Positions 23,901-36,867 of a stretch of 64,000 nt of DNA are shown in pieces. A program made the position numbers and the translations under genes. The stretch's first letter is position 1. Each line of letters starts with the position of its first letter. The notes under the pieces are model-generated. The model was not told the origin of the DNA. It did not search any database and worked only from the letters and a program-made list of their open reading frames with translations. This stretch comes from Metopolophium dirhodum (Eukaryota; Arthropoda; Insecta; Hemiptera; Aphididae), in contig NC_083560.1 of the NCBI RefSeq assembly GCF_019925205.1, forward strand, positions 152,170,758-152,234,757. The letters are read 5' to 3'.

Positions 23901-24843
23901 GTTGTTGATGAATAAGACTTCAGACAATTGCAAATACATTAGTCATCTATAGATAGATTAGTTGTACGCAAAACTAGAATTTAGAAGTCAATAAATACGT
24001 TGATATTAACATTATTCATTGTTGGGGTACATCAATTCAAATTAAAAAAAAAACATAATATGTTGATGAAGAAGACTTCAGACAATTGCAAATACATTTA
24101 TCCACTATAAATTAACTAGATGTTCAGAAAACTAGAATTTAGAACTCAATTATTACGTTAATAAAACATTTTTCATTGATGGGGTAAATCATTTCAAATA
24201 TAAAAAACACATAAGTTGTTGTTGAATAAGACTTCAGACAATTGCAAATACATTAGTCACCTATAGATAGATTAGTTGTACGCAAAACTAGAATTTAGAA
24301 GTCAATAAATACGTTGATATTAACATTATTCATTGTTGGCGTACATCATTTCAAATTAAAAAAAAACATAATTTGTTGACGAATAAGACTTCAGACAATT
24401 GCAAATACATTAGTCACCTTTAGTTAGATTAGTTGTACGCAAAACTAGAATTTAGAAGTCAATAATTACGTTAATATTAACGTTATTCATTGTTGGGTTA
24501 CATCATTTCAAATTAAAAAAAAAACATTATATGTTGATGAAGAAGACTTCAGACAATTGCAAATACATTTATCCACTATAAATTAACTAGATGTTCAGAA
24601 AACTAGAATTTAGAACTCAATTATTACGTTAATAAAACATTTTTCATTGATGGGGTAAATCATTTCAAATAAAAAAAACACATAAGTTGTTGTTGAATAA
24701 GACTTCAGGTAATTGCAAATACATTTATCTACTATACATAAACTAGATGATCAGAAAAACCAGAATTTAAAACTCAAAAATTACGTTAATATTAACATTT
24801 TTCATTGATGGGGTAAATCATTTCAAATAAAAAAAACACATAA
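23901..24843 (+). repeat. HOR block 16: 6-mer, 943 bp
   Basis: Order A-B-Cg-J1-B1-E. A short block in which Cg is joined directly to J1, bypassing H and I. The A run at the junction (about 24,357-24,366) is the most likely exchange point because Cg and I tails are alike there. Confidence 0.92.
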
Positions 24844-25786
24844 GTTGTTGATGAATAAGACTTCAGACAATTGCAAATACATTAGTCATCTATAGATAGA
24901 TTAGTTGTACGCAAAACTAGAATTTAGAAGTCAATAAATACGTTGATATTAACATTATTCATTGTTGGGGTACATCAATTCAAATTAAAAAAAAAACATA
25001 ATATGTTGATGAAGAAGACTTCAGACAATTGCAAATACATTTATCCACTATAAATTAACTAGATGTTCAGAAAACTAGAATTTAGAACTCAATTATTACG
25101 TTAATAAAACATTTTTCATTGATGGGGTAAATCATTTCAAATATAAAAAACACATAAGTTGTTGTTGAATAAGACTTCAGACAATTGCAAATACATTAGT
25201 CACCTATAGATAGATTAGTTGTACGCAAAACTAGAATTTAGAAGTCAATAAATACGTTGATATTAACATTATTCATTGTTGGCGTACATCATTTCAAATT
25301 AAAAAAAAAACATAATATGTTGATGAAGAAGACTTCAGACAATTGCAAATACATTTATCCATTATAAATTAACTAGATGTTCAGAAAACTAGAATTTAGA
25401 ACTCAATTATTACGTTAATAAAACATTTTTCATTGATGGGGTAAATCATTTCAAATAAAAAAAACACATAAGTTGTTGTTGAATAAGACTTCAGACAATT
25501 GCAAATACATTAGTCACCTATAGATAGATTAGTTGTACGCAAAACTAGAATTTAGAAGTCAATAAATACGTTGATACTAACATTATTCATTGTTGGGGTA
25601 CATCATTTCAAATTAAAAAAAAAACATAATATGTTGATGAAGAAGACTTCAGACAATTGCAAATACATTTATCCACTATAAATTAACTAGATGTTCAGAA
25701 AACTAGAATTTAGAACTCAATTATTACGTTAATATTAACATTTTTCATTGATGGGGTAAATCATTTCAAATAAAAAAAACACATAA
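24844..25786 (+). repeat. HOR block 17: 6-mer, 943 bp
   Basis: Order A-B-Cg-Bt-C1-B2. It lacks G-B1-E. The next block opens with an A body on a gttgttgttgaataag head, which is expected if the B2 to G junction was exchanged with an A monomer. Confidence 0.92.
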
Positions 25787-27201
25787 GTTGTTGTTGAATA
25801 AGACTTCAGACAATTGCAAATACATTAGTCATCTATAGATAGATTAGTTGTACGCAAAACTAGAATTTAGAAGTCAATAAATACGTTGATATTAACATTA
25901 TTCATTGTTGGGGTACATCAATTCAAATTAAAAAAAAAACATAATATGTTGATGAAGAAGACTTCAGACAATTGCAAATACATTTATCCACTATAAATTA
26001 ACTAGATGTTCAGAAAACTAGAATTTAGAACTCAATTATTACGTTAATAAAACATTTTTCATTGATGGGGTAAATCATTTCAAATATAAAAAACACATAA
26101 GTTGTTGTTGAATAAGACTTCAGACAATTGCAAATACATTAGTCACCTATAGATAGATTAGTTGTACGCAAAACTAGAATTTAGAAGTCAATAAATACGT
26201 TGATATTAACATTATTCATTGTTGGCGTACATCATTTCAAATTAAAAAAAAAACATAATATGTTGATGAAGAAGACTTCAGACAATTGCAAATACATTTA
26301 TCCATTATAAATTAACTAGATGTTCAGAAAACTAGAATTTAGAACTCAATTATTACGTTAATAAAACATTTTTCATTGATGGGGTAAATCATTTCAAATA
26401 AAAAAAACACATAAGTTGTTGTTGAATAAGACTTCAGACAATTGCAAATACATTAGTCACCTATAGATAGATTAGTTGTACGCAAAACTAGAATTTAGAA
26501 GTCAATAAATACGTTGATACTAACATTATTCATTGTTGGGGTACATCATTTCAAATTAAAAAAAAAACATAATATGTTGATGAAGAAGACTTCAGACAAT
26601 TGCAAATACATTTATCCACTATAAATTAACTAGATGTTCAGAAAACTAGAATTTAGAACTCAATTATTACGTTAATATTAACATTTTTCATTGATGGGGT
26701 AAATCATTTCAAATAAAAAAAACACATAAGTTGTTGTTGAATAAGACTTCAGACAATTGCAAATACATTAGTCACCTATAGATAGATTAGTTGTACGCAA
26801 AACTAGAATTTAGAAGTCAATAAATACGTTGATATTAAGATTATTCATTTTTGGCGTACATCATTTCAAATTAAAAAAAAAACATAATATGTTGATGAAG
26901 AAGACTTCAGACAATTGCAAATACATTTATCCACTATAAATTAACTAGATGTTCAGAAAACTAGAATTTAGAACTCAATTATTACGTTAATAAAACATTT
27001 TTCATTGATGGGGTAAATCATTTCAAATAAAAAAAACACATAAGTTGTTGTTGAATAAGACTTCAGGTAATTGCAAATACATTTATCTACTATACATAAA
27101 CTAGATGATCAGAAAAACCAGAATTTAAAACTCAAAAATTACGTTAATATTAACATTTTTCATTGATGGGGTAAATCATTTCAAATAAAAAAAACACATA
27201 A
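25787..27201 (+). repeat. HOR block 18: 9-mer, 1415 bp
   Basis: Order A(gttgttgttg head)-B-Cg-Bt-C1-B2-G-B1-E, the same as block 15 apart from the opener head and the normal E. Blocks 15 to 18 are therefore alternating full and shortened versions of one unit. Confidence 0.93.
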
Positions 27202-27830
27202 GTTGTTGATGAATAAGACTTCAGACAATTGCAAATACATTAGTCATCTATAGATAGATTAGTTGTACGCAAAACTAGAATTTAGAAGTCAATAAATACG
27301 TTGATATTAACATTATTCATTGTTGGGGTACATCAATTCAAATTAAAAAAAAAACATAATATGTTGATGAAGAAGACTTCAGACAATTGCAAATACATTA
27401 ATCCACTATAAATTAACTAGATGTTCAGAAAACTAGAATTTAGAACTCAATTATTACGTTAATAAAACATTTTTCATTGATGGGGTAAATCATTTCAAAT
27501 ATAAAAAACACATAAGTTGTTGTTGAATAAGACTTCAGACAATTGCAAATACATTAGTCACCTATAGATAGATTAGTTGTACGCAAAACTAGAATTTAGA
27601 AGTCAATAAATACGTTGATATTAACATTATTCATTGTTGGGGTACATCATTTCAAATTAAAAAAAAAACATAATATGTTGATGAAGAAGACTTCAGACAA
27701 TTGCAAATACATTTATCCACTATAAATTAACTAGATGTTCAGAAAACTAGAATTTAGAACTCAATTATTACGTTAATATTAACATTTTTCATTGATGGGG
27801 TAAATCATTTCAAATAAAAAAAACACATAA
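27202..27830 (+). repeat. HOR block 19: 4-mer, 629 bp
   Basis: Order A-B-C1-B2 with the acattaatccac form of B. Like block 17 it stops after B2 and the next opener has the gttgttgttg head. Confidence 0.92.
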
Positions 27831-28931
27831 GTTGTTGTTGAATAAGACTTCAGACAATTGCAAATACATTAGTCATCTATAGATAGATTAGTTGTACGCA
27901 AAACTAGAATTTAGAAGTCAATAAATACGTTGATATTAACATTATTCATTGTTGGGGTACATCAATTCAAATTAAAAAAAAAACATAATATGTTGATGAA
28001 GAAGACTTCAGACAATTGCAAATACATTTATCCACTATAAATTAACTAGATGTTCAGAAAACTAGAATTTAGAACTCAATTATTACGTTAATAAAACATT
28101 TTTCATTGATGGGGTAAATCATTTCAAATATAAAAAACACATAAGTTGTTGTTGAATAAGACTTCAGACAATTGCAAATACATTAGTCACCTATAGATAG
28201 ATTAGTTGTACGCAAAACTAGAATTTAGAAGTCAATAAATACGTTGATACTAACATTATTCATTGTTGGGGTACATCATTTCAAATTAAAAAAAAAACAT
28301 AATATGTTGATGAAGAAGACTTCAGACAATTGCAAATACATTTATCCACTATAAATTAACTAGATGTTCAGAAAACTAGAATTTAGAACTCAATTATTAC
28401 GTTAATATTAACATTTTTCATTGATGGGGTAAATCATTTCAAATAAAAAAAACACATAAGTTGTTGTTGAATAAGACTTCAGACAATTGCAAATACATTA
28501 GTCACCTATAGATAGATTAGTTGTACGCAAAACTAGAATTTAGAAGTCAATAAATACGTTGATATTAAGATTATTCATTTTTGGCGTACATCATTTCAAA
28601 TTAAAAAAAAAACATAATATGTTGATGAAGAAGACTTCAGACAATTGCAAATACATTTATCCACTATAAATTAACTAGATGTTCAGAAAACTAGAATTTA
28701 GAACTCAATTATTACGTTAATAAAACATTTTTCATTGATGGGGTAAATCATTTCAAATAAAAAAAACACATAAGTTGTTGTTGAATAAGACTTCAGGTAA
28801 TTGCAAATACATTTATCTACTATACATAAACTAGATGATCAGAAAAACCAGAATTTAAAACTCAAAAATTACGTTAATATTAACATTTTTCATTGATGGG
28901 GTAAATCATTTCAAATAAAAAAAACACATAA
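27831..28931 (+). repeat. HOR block 20: 7-mer, 1101 bp
   Basis: Order A(gttgttgttg head)-B-C1-B2-G-B1-E. C1 has gatactaac. This is block 18 lacking the Cg-Bt dimer. Confidence 0.92.
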
Positions 28932-30188
28932 GTTGTTGATGAATAAGACTTCAGACAATTGCAAATACATTAGTCATCTATAGATAGATTAGTTGTACGC
29001 AAAACTAGAATTTAGAAGTCAATAAATACGTTGATATTAACATTATTCATTGTTGGGGTACATCAATTCAAATTAAAAAAAAAACATAATATGTTGATGA
29101 AGAAGACTTCAGACAATTGCAAATACATTAATCCACTATAAATTAACTAGATGTTCAGAAAACTAGAATTTAGAACTCAATTATTACGTTAATAAAACAT
29201 TTTTCATTGATGGGGTAAATCATTTCAAATATAAAAAACACATAAGTTGTTGTTGAATAAGACTTCAGACAATTGCAAATACATTAGTCACCTATAGATA
29301 GATTAGTTGTACGCAAAACTAGAATTTAGAAGTCAATAAATACGTTGATATTAACATTATTCATTGTTGGGGTACATCATTTCAAATTAAAAAAAAAACA
29401 TAATATGTTGATGAAGAAGACTTCAGACAATTGCAAATACATTTATCCACTATAAATTAACTAGATGTTCAGAAAACTAGAATTTAGAACTCAATATTAA
29501 CGCTTATATGGACAATTTTTAGTCTTGGGTTCCATAATTTCAAATTTATAAAAAACATATTAAGTTGATGAATAAGACTTTAGTCAATTGCAAATACATT
29601 AGTCACCTATAGATAGATTAGTTGTACGCAAAACTAGAATTTAGAAGTCAATAAATATTTTGATATTAACATTTTCATTGTTGGGGTACAACATTTCAAA
29701 TTAAAAAAAAACATAATTTGTTGACGAATAAGACTTCAGACAATTGCAAATACATTAGTCACCTTTAGTTAGATTAGTTGTACGCAAAACTAGAATTTAG
29801 AAGTCAATAATTACGTTAATATTAACGTTATTCATTGTTGGGTTACATCATTTCAAATTAAAAAAAAAACATTATATGTTGATGAAGAAGACTTCAGACA
29901 ATTGCAAATACATTTATCCACTATAAATTAACTAGATGTTCAGAAAACTAGAATTTAGAACTCAATTATTACGTTAATAAAACATTTTTCATTGATGGGG
30001 TAAATCATTTCAAATAAAAAAAACACATAAGTTGTTGTTGAATAAGACTTCAGGTAATTGCAAATACATTTATCTACTATACATAAACTAGATGATCAGA
30101 AAAACCAGAATTTAAAACTCAAAAATTACGTTAATATTAACATTTTTCATTGATGGGGTAAATCATTTCAAATAAAAAAAACACATAA
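28932..30188 (+). repeat. HOR block 21: 8-mer, 1257 bp
   Basis: Order A-B-C1-H-I-J1-B1-E. B has acattaatccac. It is block 14 plus the closing E, and it is the cleanest copy of this H-I-J1 block family. Confidence 0.93.
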
Positions 30189-30816
30189 GTTGTTGATGAA
30201 TAAGACTTCAGACAATTGCAAATACATTAGTCATCTATAGATAGATTAGTTGTACGCAAAACTAGAATTTAGAAGTCAATAAATACGTTGATATTAACAT
30301 TATTCATTGTTGGGGTACATCAATTCAAATTAAAAAAAAAACATAATATGTTGATGAAGAAGACTTCAGACAATTGCAAATACATTTATCCACTATAAAT
30401 TAACTAGATGTTCAGAAAACTAGAATTTAGAACTCAATTATTACGTTAATAAAACATTTTTCATTGATGGGGTAAATCATTTCAAATATAAAAAACACAT
30501 AAGTTGTTGTTGAATAAGACTTCAGACAATTGCAAATACATTAGTCACCTATAGATAGATTAGTTGTACGCAAAACTAGAATTTAGAAGTCAATAAATAC
30601 GTTGATATTAACATTATTCATTGTTGGCGTACATCATTTCAAATTAAAAAAAAAACATAATATGTTGATGAAGAAGACTTCAGACAATTGCAAATACATT
30701 TATCCATTATAAATTAACTAGATGTTCAGAAAACTAGAATTTAGAACTCAATTATTACGTTAATAAAACATTTTTCATTGATGGGGTAAATCATTTCAAA
30801 TAAAAAAAACACATAA

Positions 30817-30972
30817 GTTGTTGTTGAATAAGACTTCAGACAATTGCAAATACATTAGTCACCTATAGATAGATTAGTTGTACGCAAAACTAGAATTTAG
30901 AACTCAATTATTACGTTAATAAAACATTTTTCATTGATGGGGTAAATCATTTCAAATATAAAAAACACATAA
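30817..30972 (+). repeat. Chimeric monomer: alpha first half, B second half
   Basis: It has attagtcacctatag and gttgtacgcaaaactag, then aactcaattattacgttaataaaac and the tail aaatataaaaaacac. The alpha-to-beta switch is inside the shared actagaatttagaa box. Confidence 0.9.
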
Positions 30973-31287
30973 GTTGTTGTTGAATAAGACTTCAGACAAT
31001 TGCAAATACATTAGTCACCTATAGATAGATTAGTTGTACGCAAAACTAGAATTTAGAAGTCAATAAATACGTTGATATTAACATTATTCATTGTTGGGGT
31101 ACATCATTTCAAATTAAAAAAAAAACATAATATGTTGATGAAGAAGACTTCAGACAATTGCAAATACATTTATCCACTATAAATTAACTAGATGTTCAGA
31201 AAACTAGTATTTAGAACTCAATATTAACGCTTATATGGACAATTTTTAGTCTTGGGTTCCATAATTTCAAATTTATAAAAAACATAT

Positions 31288-31364
31288 TAAGTTGATGAAT
31301 AAGACTTTAGTCAATTGCAGTTTCATTGATGGGGTAAATCATTTCAAATAAAAAAAACACATAA
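31288..31364 (+). repeat. Truncated monomer, 77 bp
   Basis: After an H monomer, the I opening (gactttagtcaattgca, from 31,303) is followed at about 31,319-31,321 by gtttcattgatgggg, the distal part of a beta/E-type monomer. About 80 bp, close to half a monomer, is missing. The next anchor is at 31,380, only 77 bp on. Of about 407 monomers this is the only one I found that breaks the 156-159 bp spacing. Confidence 0.94.
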
Positions 31365-31522
31365 GTTGTTGTTGAATAAGACTTCAGGTAATTGCAAATA
31401 CATTTATCTACTATACATAAACTAGATGATCAGAAAAACCAGAATTTAAAACTCAAAAATTACGTTAATATTAACATTTTTCATTGATGGGGTAAATCAT
31501 TTCAAATAAAAAAAACACATAA

Positions 31523-32623
31523 GTTGTTGATGAATAAGACTTCAGACAATTGCAAATACATTAGTCATCTATAGATAGATTAGTTGTACGCAAAACTAGA
31601 ATTTAGAAGTCAATAAATACGTTGATATTAACATTATTCATTGTTGGGGTACATCAATTCAAATTAAAAAAAAAACATAATATGTTGATGAAGAAGACTT
31701 CAGACAATTGCAAATACATTAATCCACTATAAATTAACTAGATGTTCAGAAAACTAGAATTTAGAACTCAATTATTACGTTAATAAAACATTTTTCATTG
31801 ATGGGGTAAATCATTTCAAATATAAAAAACACATAAGTTGTTGTTGAATAAGACTTCAGACAATTGCAAATACATTAGTCACCTATAGATAGATTAGTTG
31901 TACGCAAAACTAGAATTTAGAAGTCAATAAATACGTTGATATTAACATTATTCATTGTTGGGGTACATCATTTCAAATTAAAAAAAAAACATAATATGTT
32001 GATGAAGAAGACTTCAGACAATTGCAAATACATTTATCCACTATAAATTAACTAGATGTTCAGAAAACTAGTATTTAGAACTCAATATTAACGCTTATAT
32101 GGACAATTTTTAGTCTTGGGTTCCATAATTTCAAATTTATAAAAAACATATTAAGTTGATGAATAAGACTTTAGTCAATTGCAAATACATTAGTCACCTA
32201 TAGATAGATTAGTTGTACGCAAAACTAGAATTTAGAAGTCAATAATTACGTTAATATTAACGTTATTCATTGTTGGGTTACATCATTTCAAATTAAAAAA
32301 AAAACATTATATGTTGATGAAGAAGACTTCAGACAATTGCAAATACATTTATCCACTATAAATTAACTAGATGTTCAGAAAACTAGAATTTAGAACTCAA
32401 TTATTACGTTAATAAAACATTTTTCATTGATGGGGTAAATCATTTCAAATAAAAAAAACACATAAGTTGTTGTTGAATAAGACTTCAGGTAATTGCAAAT
32501 ACATTTATCTACTATACATAAACTAGATGATCAGAAAAACCAGAATTTAAAACTCAAAAATTACGTTAATATTAACATTTTTCATTGATGGGGTAAATCA
32601 TTTCAAATAAAAAAAACACATAA
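31523..32623 (+). repeat. HOR block 23: 7-mer, 1101 bp
   Basis: Order A-B-C1-H-(I/J1 chimera)-B1-E. B has acattaatccac and H has actagtatttag. The chimera at 32,152-32,309 has the I opening core gactttagtc but the J1 second half with the 16-bp palindrome, so a monomer's worth was lost between I and J1. Confidence 0.93.
32152..32309 (+). repeat. Chimeric monomer: I first half, J1 second half
   Basis: It has the gactttagtcaattgc core and cctatagatag of I, then gaagtcaataattacg, the 16-bp palindrome, gggttac and the acattatatg tail of J1. Equivalent to loss of one monomer length between I and J1. Confidence 0.9.
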
Positions 32624-35600
32624 GTTGTTGATGAATAAGACTTCAGACAATTGCAAATACATTAGTCATCTATAGATAGATTAGTTGTACGCAAAACTAG
32701 AATTTAGAAGTCAATAAATACGTTGATATTAACATTATTCATTGTTGGGGTACATCAATTCAAATTAAAAAAAAAACATAATATGTTGATGAAGAAGACT
32801 TCAGACAATTGCAAATACATTAATCCACTATAAATTAACTAGATGTTCAGAAAACTAGAATTTAGAACTCAATTATTACGTTAATAAAACATTTTTCATT
32901 GATGGGGTAAATCATTTCAAATATAAAAAACACATAAGTTGTTGTTGAATAAGACTTCAGACAATTGCAAATACATTAGTCACCTATAGATAGATTAGTT
33001 GTACGCAAAACTAGAATTTAGAAGTCAATAAATACGTTGATATTAACATTATTCATTGTTGGGGTACATCATTTCAAATTAAAAAAAAAACATAATATGT
33101 TGATGAAGAAGACTTCAGACAATTGCAAATACATTTATCCATTATAAATTAACTAGATGTTCAGAAAACTAGAATTTAGAACTCAATTATTACGTTAATA
33201 AAACATTTTTCATTGATGGGGTAAATCATTTCAAATAAAAAAAACACATAAGTTGTTGTTGAATAAGACTTCAGACAATTGCAAATACATTAGTCACCTA
33301 TAAATAGATTAGTTGTACGCAAAACTAGAATTTAGAAGTCAATAAATACATTGATATTAACATTATTCATTGTTGGGGTACATCATTTCAAATTAAAAAA
33401 AAAACATAATATGTTGATGAAGAAGACTTCAGACAATTGCAAATACATTTATCCACTATAAATTAACTAGATGTTCAGAAAACTAGAATTTAGAACTCAA
33501 TTATTACGTTAATAAAACATTTTTCATTGATGGGGTAAATCATTTCAAATAAAAAAAACACATAAGTTGTTGTTGAATAAGACTTCAGACAATTGCAAAT
33601 ACATTAGTCACCTATAGATAGATTAGTTGTACGCAAAACTAGAATTTAGAAGTCAATAAATACGTTGATATTAACATTATTCATTGTTGGGGTACATCAT
33701 TTCAAATTAAAAAAAAAACATAATATGTTGATGAAGAAGACTTCAGACAATTGCAAATACATTTATCCACTATAAATTAACTAGATGTTCAGAAAACTAG
33801 AATTTAGAACTCAATATTAACGCTTATATGGAAAATTTTTAGTCTTGGGTTCCATAATTTCAAATTTATAAAAAACATATTAAGTTGATGAATAAGACTT
33901 TAGTCAATTGCAAATACATTATTCACCTATAGATAGATTAGTTGTACGCAAAACTAGAATTTAGAAGTCAATAAATATTTTGATATTAACATTTTCATTG
34001 TTGGGGTACAACATTTCAAATTAAAAAAAAACATAATTTGTTGACGAATAAGACTTCAGACAATTGCAAATACATTAGTCACCTTTAGTTAGATTAGTTG
34101 TACGCAAAACTAGAATTTAGAAGTCAATTATTACGTTAATAAAACATTTTTCATTGATGGGGTAAATCATTTCAAATAAAAAAAACACATAAGTTGTTGT
34201 TGAATAAGACTTCAGACAATTGCAAATACATTTATCCACTATACATAAACTAGATGATCAGAAAATCCAGAATTTAAAACTCAAAAATTACGTTAATATT
34301 AACATTTTTCATTGATGGGGTAAATCATTTCAAATAAAAAAAACACATAAGTTGTTGTTGAATAAGACTTCAGACAATTGCAAATACATTAGTCACCTAT
34401 AGATAGATTAGTTGTACGCAAAACTAGAATTTAGAAGTCAATAAATACGTTGATATTAAGATTATTCATTTTTGGCGTACATCATTTCAAATTAAAAAAA
34501 AAACATAATATGTTGATGAAGAAGACTTCAGACAATTGCAAATACATTTATCCACTATAAATTAACTAGATGTTCAGAAAACTAGAATTTAGAACTCAAT
34601 TATTACGTTAATAAAACATTTTTCATTGATGGGGTAAATCATTTCAAATATAAAAAACACATAAGTTGTTGTTGAATAAGACTTCAGACAATTGCAAATA
34701 CATTAGTCACCTATAGATAGATTAGTTGTACGCAAAACTAGAATTTAGAAGTCAATAAATACGTTGATATTAACATTATTCATTGTTGGCGTACATCATT
34801 TCAAATTAAAAAAAAAACATAATATGTTGATGAAGAAGACTTCAGACAATTGCAAATACATTTATCCATTATAAATTAACTAGATGTTCAGAAAACTAGA
34901 ATTTAGAACTCAATTATTACGTTAATAAAACATTTTTCATTGATGGGGTAAATCATTTCAAATAAAAAAAACACATAAGTTGTTGTTGAATAAGACTTCA
35001 GACAATTGCAAATACATTAGTCACCTATAGATAGATTAGTTGTACGCAAAACTAGAATTTAGAAGTCAATAAATACGTTGATACTAACATTATTCATTGT
35101 TGGGGTACATCATTTCAAATTAAAAAAAAAACATAATATGTTGATGAAGAAGACTTCAGACAATTGCAAATACATTTATCCACTATAAATTAACTAGATG
35201 TTCAGAAAACTAGAATTTAGAACTCAATTATTACGTTAATAAAACATTTTTCATTGATGGGGTAAATCATTTCAAATACAAAAAACACATAAGTTGTTGT
35301 TGAATAAGACTTCAGACAATTGCAAATACATTAGTCACCTATAGATAGATTAGTTGTACGCAAAACTAGAATTTAGAAGTCAATAAATACGTTGATATTA
35401 ACATTATTCATTGTTGGGGTACATCATTTCAAATTAAAAAAAAAACATAATATGTTGATGAAGAAGACTTCAGACAATTGCAAATACATTTATCCACTAT
35501 ACATAAACTAGATGATCTGAAAAACCAGAATTTCGAACTCAAAAATTACGTTAATATTAACATTATTCATTGTTGGGTTACATCATTTCAAATAAAAGAA

Positions 35601-36867
35601 TAAACATAATATGTTGATGAATAAGACTTCAGAAAATTGCAAATACATTAGTCACCTATAGATAGATTAGTTGTACGCAAAACTAGAATTTAGAAGTCAA
35701 TAAATACGTCGATATTAACATTATTCATTGTTGGGGTACATCATTTCAAATTAAAAAAAAAACATAATATGTTGATGAAGAAGACTTCAGACAATTGCAA
35801 ATACATTTATCCACTATAAATTAACTAGATGTTCAGAAAACTAGAATTTAGAACTCAATATTAACGCTTATATGGACAATTTTTAGTCTTGGGTTCCATA
35901 ATTTCAAATTTATAAAAAACATATTAAGTTGATGAATAAGACTTTAGTCAATTGCAAATACATTAGTCACCTATAGATAGATTAGTTGTACGCAAAACTA
36001 GAATTTAGAAGTCAATAAATATTTTGATATTAAGATTTTCATTGTTGGGGTACAACATTTCAAATTAAAAAAAAACATAATTTGTTGACGAACAAGACTT
36101 CAGACAATTGCAAATACATTAGTCACCTTTAGTTAGATTAGTTGAACCCAAAACTAGAATTTAGAACTCAATTATTACGTTAATAAAACATTTTTCATTG
36201 ATGGGGTAAATCATTTCAAATAAAAAAAACACATAAGTTGTTGTTGAATAAGACTTCAGACAATTGCAAATACATTTATCCACTATACATAAACTAGATG
36301 ATCAGAAAATCCAGAATTTAAAACTCAAAAATTACGTTAATATTAACATTTTTCATTGATGGGGTAAATCATTTCAAATAAAAAAAAACACATAAGTTGT
36401 TGTTGAAAAAGACTTCAGACAATTGCAAATACATTAGTCACCTATAGATAGATTAGTTGTACGCAAAACTAGAATTTAGAAGTCAATAAATACGTTGATA
36501 TTAAGATTATTCATTTTTGGCGTACATCATTTCAAATTAAAAAAAAAACATAATATGTTGATGAAGAAGACTTCAGACAATTGCAAATACATTTATCCAC
36601 TATAAATTAACTAGATGTTCAGAAAACTAGAATTTAGAACTCAATTATTACGTTAATAAAACATTTTTCATTGATGGGGTAAATCATTTCAAATAAAAAA
36701 AACACATAAGTTGTTGTTGAATAAGACTTCAGGTAATTGCAAATACATTTATCTACTATACATAAACTAGATGATCAGAAAAACCAGAATTTAAAACTCA
36801 AAAATTACGTTAATATTAACATTTTTCATTGATGGGGTAAATCATTTCAAATAAAAAAAACACATAA
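32624..36867 (+). repeat. HOR block 24: 27-mer, 4244 bp, longest block
   Basis: Order A-B-C1-Bt-C-B1-C1-H-I-J(chimera)-F-G-B-Cg-Bt-C1-B1-C1-D2-L-H-I-J-F-G-B1-E. It contains two H-I-J-F-G runs and no internal A or E, so it is two or more former blocks fused by loss of their boundaries. Private changes include ctataaatag (about 33,300), ggaaaattttt in H (about 33,831), attattcacc in I (about 33,920), aaatacaaaaaacac (about 35,277) and gacgaacaag (about 36,090). The segment C1-D2-L-H-I-J recurs at about 62,060-63,004. Confidence 0.93.
34037..34192 (+). repeat. Chimeric monomer: J1 first half, beta second half
   Basis: It has ttgttgacgaataag, cctttagttag and gttgtacgcaaaac, then gaagtcaattattacgttaataaaac of beta. 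The switch is just after gaagtcaat. Confidence 0.89.

Larger units (their letters stand above)
30189..31522 (+). repeat. HOR block 22: 8 full monomers plus a half-monomer, 1334 bp
   Basis: Order A-B-Cg-Bt-(C/B chimera)-C1-H-(truncated I)-E. The chimera is at 30,817-30,972 and the truncated monomer at 31,288-31,364. H carries the private actagtatttag, shared with block 23. This is the most rearranged short block in the window. Confidence 0.93.
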
